A stretch of DNA of 7,413 nucleotides from Simkania negevensis (GTDB lineage: Bacteria > Chlamydiota > Chlamydiia > Chlamydiales > JAFITR01). The stretch spans positions 1 through 7,413 of the forward strand of contig JAFITR010000075.1 of NCBI GenBank assembly GCA_017116025.1. The letters run 5' to 3'. Below are positions 6,942-7,413 of this stretch, piece after piece (the stretch's first letter is position 1; every line of letters starts with the position of its first letter). Under the pieces are notes generated by a model. The model was not told the origin of the DNA. It did no database searches and saw nothing but the letters and a program-made list of their open reading frames with translations. The translations under genes and the position numbers were made by a program.

Positions 6942-6985
6942 CTCCAAGGCGGGTATGAGCAAGCTGAGAAGGCCCGCAACGGGAG
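6942..6985. repeat. Second stem of the REP-like repeat
   Basis: CTCC (6942-6945) with GGAG (6982-6985) and, nested inside, GCGGG (6949-6953) with CCCGC (6973-6977) form an interrupted stem directly after the double hairpin. It probably belongs to the same composite repeat. Each stem is short and mismatched between segments, so this is weaker than the hairpins before it. Confidence 0.4.
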
Positions 6986-7042
6986 GTGTGAATAGTTAAG
7001 TGTATATTAAGAAGTTCTTACGTACAACGATTAAAGGGCAGG

Positions 7043-7052
7043 GTGCATTGAG
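7043..7052. repeat. Left target site duplication of the MITE (10 bp)
   Basis: gtgcattgag is repeated exactly at 7264-7273 on the other side of the element. The length fits the ISAs1 family range. Confidence 0.92.
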
Positions 7053-7263
7053 CAGGGCGATTTTATCAATAAATAGTTGATAATCAATGGATGTTGATTG
7101 TCAATAGTTTGCGGAATTAAAAAACTTTCTCTGTGCGCTCTGTGATCTCTGTGGTGTTATTTTTTTTATACCACAGAGATCACAGAGCGCACAGAGAAAA
7201 GAGTTTATGATATGGATCTCAATTAACACTCACCATCAAGTTTCTTTTGGTAAAATCACCCTG
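7053..7263. mobile_element. 211-bp non-autonomous ISAs1-type MITE
   Basis: The left end CAGGGCGATTTTATCAATAAA differs from the left end of the IS at 60-80 by one base. The right end, in reverse complement, reads CAGGGTGATTTTACCAAAAG, an imperfect inverted repeat of the left (4 differences in the first 20-21 bases). An exact 10-bp target duplication surrounds it. There is no reading frame for a transposase. The similarity to the IS continues weakly inside both ends (TTGAtAA after the left repeat, AAGTTT before the right repeat). The interior is dominated by a 30-bp-stem palindrome. The element is best explained as a miniature derivative moved in trans by an ISAs1-type transposase, such as the one at 148-1320 or a close relative. 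Confidence 0.88.
7126..7199. repeat. Perfect 30-bp inverted repeat with 14-base loop in the MITE core
   Basis: Positions 7126-7155 and 7170-7199 are exact reverse complements, separated by the T-rich loop 7156-7169. Each arm is itself built of three 9-bp units, CTCTGTGcg, CTCTGTGat and CTCTGTGgt. As RNA it would form a very stable hairpin in either direction, and as DNA a cruciform. No U-run follows the stem, so it is not a classical terminator. CTCTGTG-type tandem palindromes are, from memory, common in intergenic DNA of diverse bacteria; finding one inside IS-derived ends gives it a possible route of spread. Confidence 0.9.
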
Positions 7264-7273
7264 GTGCATTGAG
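7264..7273. repeat. Right target site duplication of the MITE (10 bp)
   Basis: This is the exact second copy of gtgcattgag from 7043-7052, directly abutting the element's right end (CACCCTG). Confidence 0.92.
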
Positions 7274-7413
7274 TTATTTAACGTGAGTTTTGAGTTTATG
7301 TGATTAGAAGAGAATACGTAACGCAAAAGTTTAATGATAAAAATCCACCTGATGATCTAAAAGCGGTATTTCCAAAAAAGACCTAGTGAAGTAAATTTCA
7401 TTTTTAACCAGCA
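7274..7413. other. AT-rich right edge, no convincing gene
   Basis: The only open stretch of note is a 28-codon frame from a GTG at 7300 to TAG at 7384-7386 on the + strand. It has a coding-like, charged composition (ending in DDLKAVFPKKT) but no clear ribosome binding site. It could be the decayed tail of a gene or chance. No other frame, hairpin or promoter stands out. Confidence 0.4.

Noticed and set aside
7126..7199. CRISPR repeat or rho-independent terminator
   Set aside because: It is a single palindrome with no repeat-spacer regularity, and no U-run follows the stem in either direction.
60..7263. A composite transposon carrying the large gene
   Set aside because: The IS and the MITE each have their own exact and different target duplication, and no shared duplication lies outside 60 and 7263.
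7300..7386. A 28-codon + strand frame starting at GTG
   Set aside because: It is short, has no clear ribosome binding site and no recognisable family; it is noted only as possible remnant coding sequence.

Overview
The window looks like accessory bacterial DNA, AT-leaning overall. It holds two real protein genes that converge on each other, embedded in mobile and repeated DNA. No housekeeping gene, rRNA or tRNA is present to fix the organism. A 1746-residue orphan protein next to ISAs1-type elements and scattered palindromic intergenic repeats suggests an environmental or host-associated Gram-negative bacterium. An amoeba-associated Chlamydiota-type genome is one possibility, but that is only a hunch from the look of the large protein.

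Layout, left to right. Positions 1-59 are flanking sequence with no gene, ending in a 9-bp target duplication. Positions 60-1337 are a complete ISAs1-family insertion sequence with 18-bp perfect terminal inverted repeats and an intact 390-aa DDE transposase on the + strand (148-1320). The second copy of the target duplication follows at 1338-1346. Positions 1347-1516 are a short intergenic stretch with a 9-bp-periodic tandem array (1397-1432) and an inverted repeat (1465-1501) just past the 3' end of the next gene. Positions 1517-6757 are one very long gene on the - strand encoding a 1746-aa, mostly helical, cytoplasmic-looking protein that I do not recognise. Its N-terminal part contains a weak nucleotidyltransferase-like signature. 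Positions 6758-7052 are the upstream region of that gene and hold a multi-hairpin REP-like repeat. Positions 7053-7263 are a 211-bp non-autonomous element (MITE). Its ends match the ISAs1 element's ends, it is flanked by a 10-bp target duplication, and its core is a perfect 30-bp-stem palindrome. Positions 7264-7413 show no convincing gene.

The functional links I can support are these. The transposase is a plausible source of mobility for the 7053-7263 element, because both carry nearly the same terminal sequence. The large gene is bracketed by the two elements, but their different target duplications show two independent insertions rather than one composite transposon. The most unusual content is the giant orphan protein, with a slippery C6A7 tract inside its reading frame, and the IS/MITE pair.
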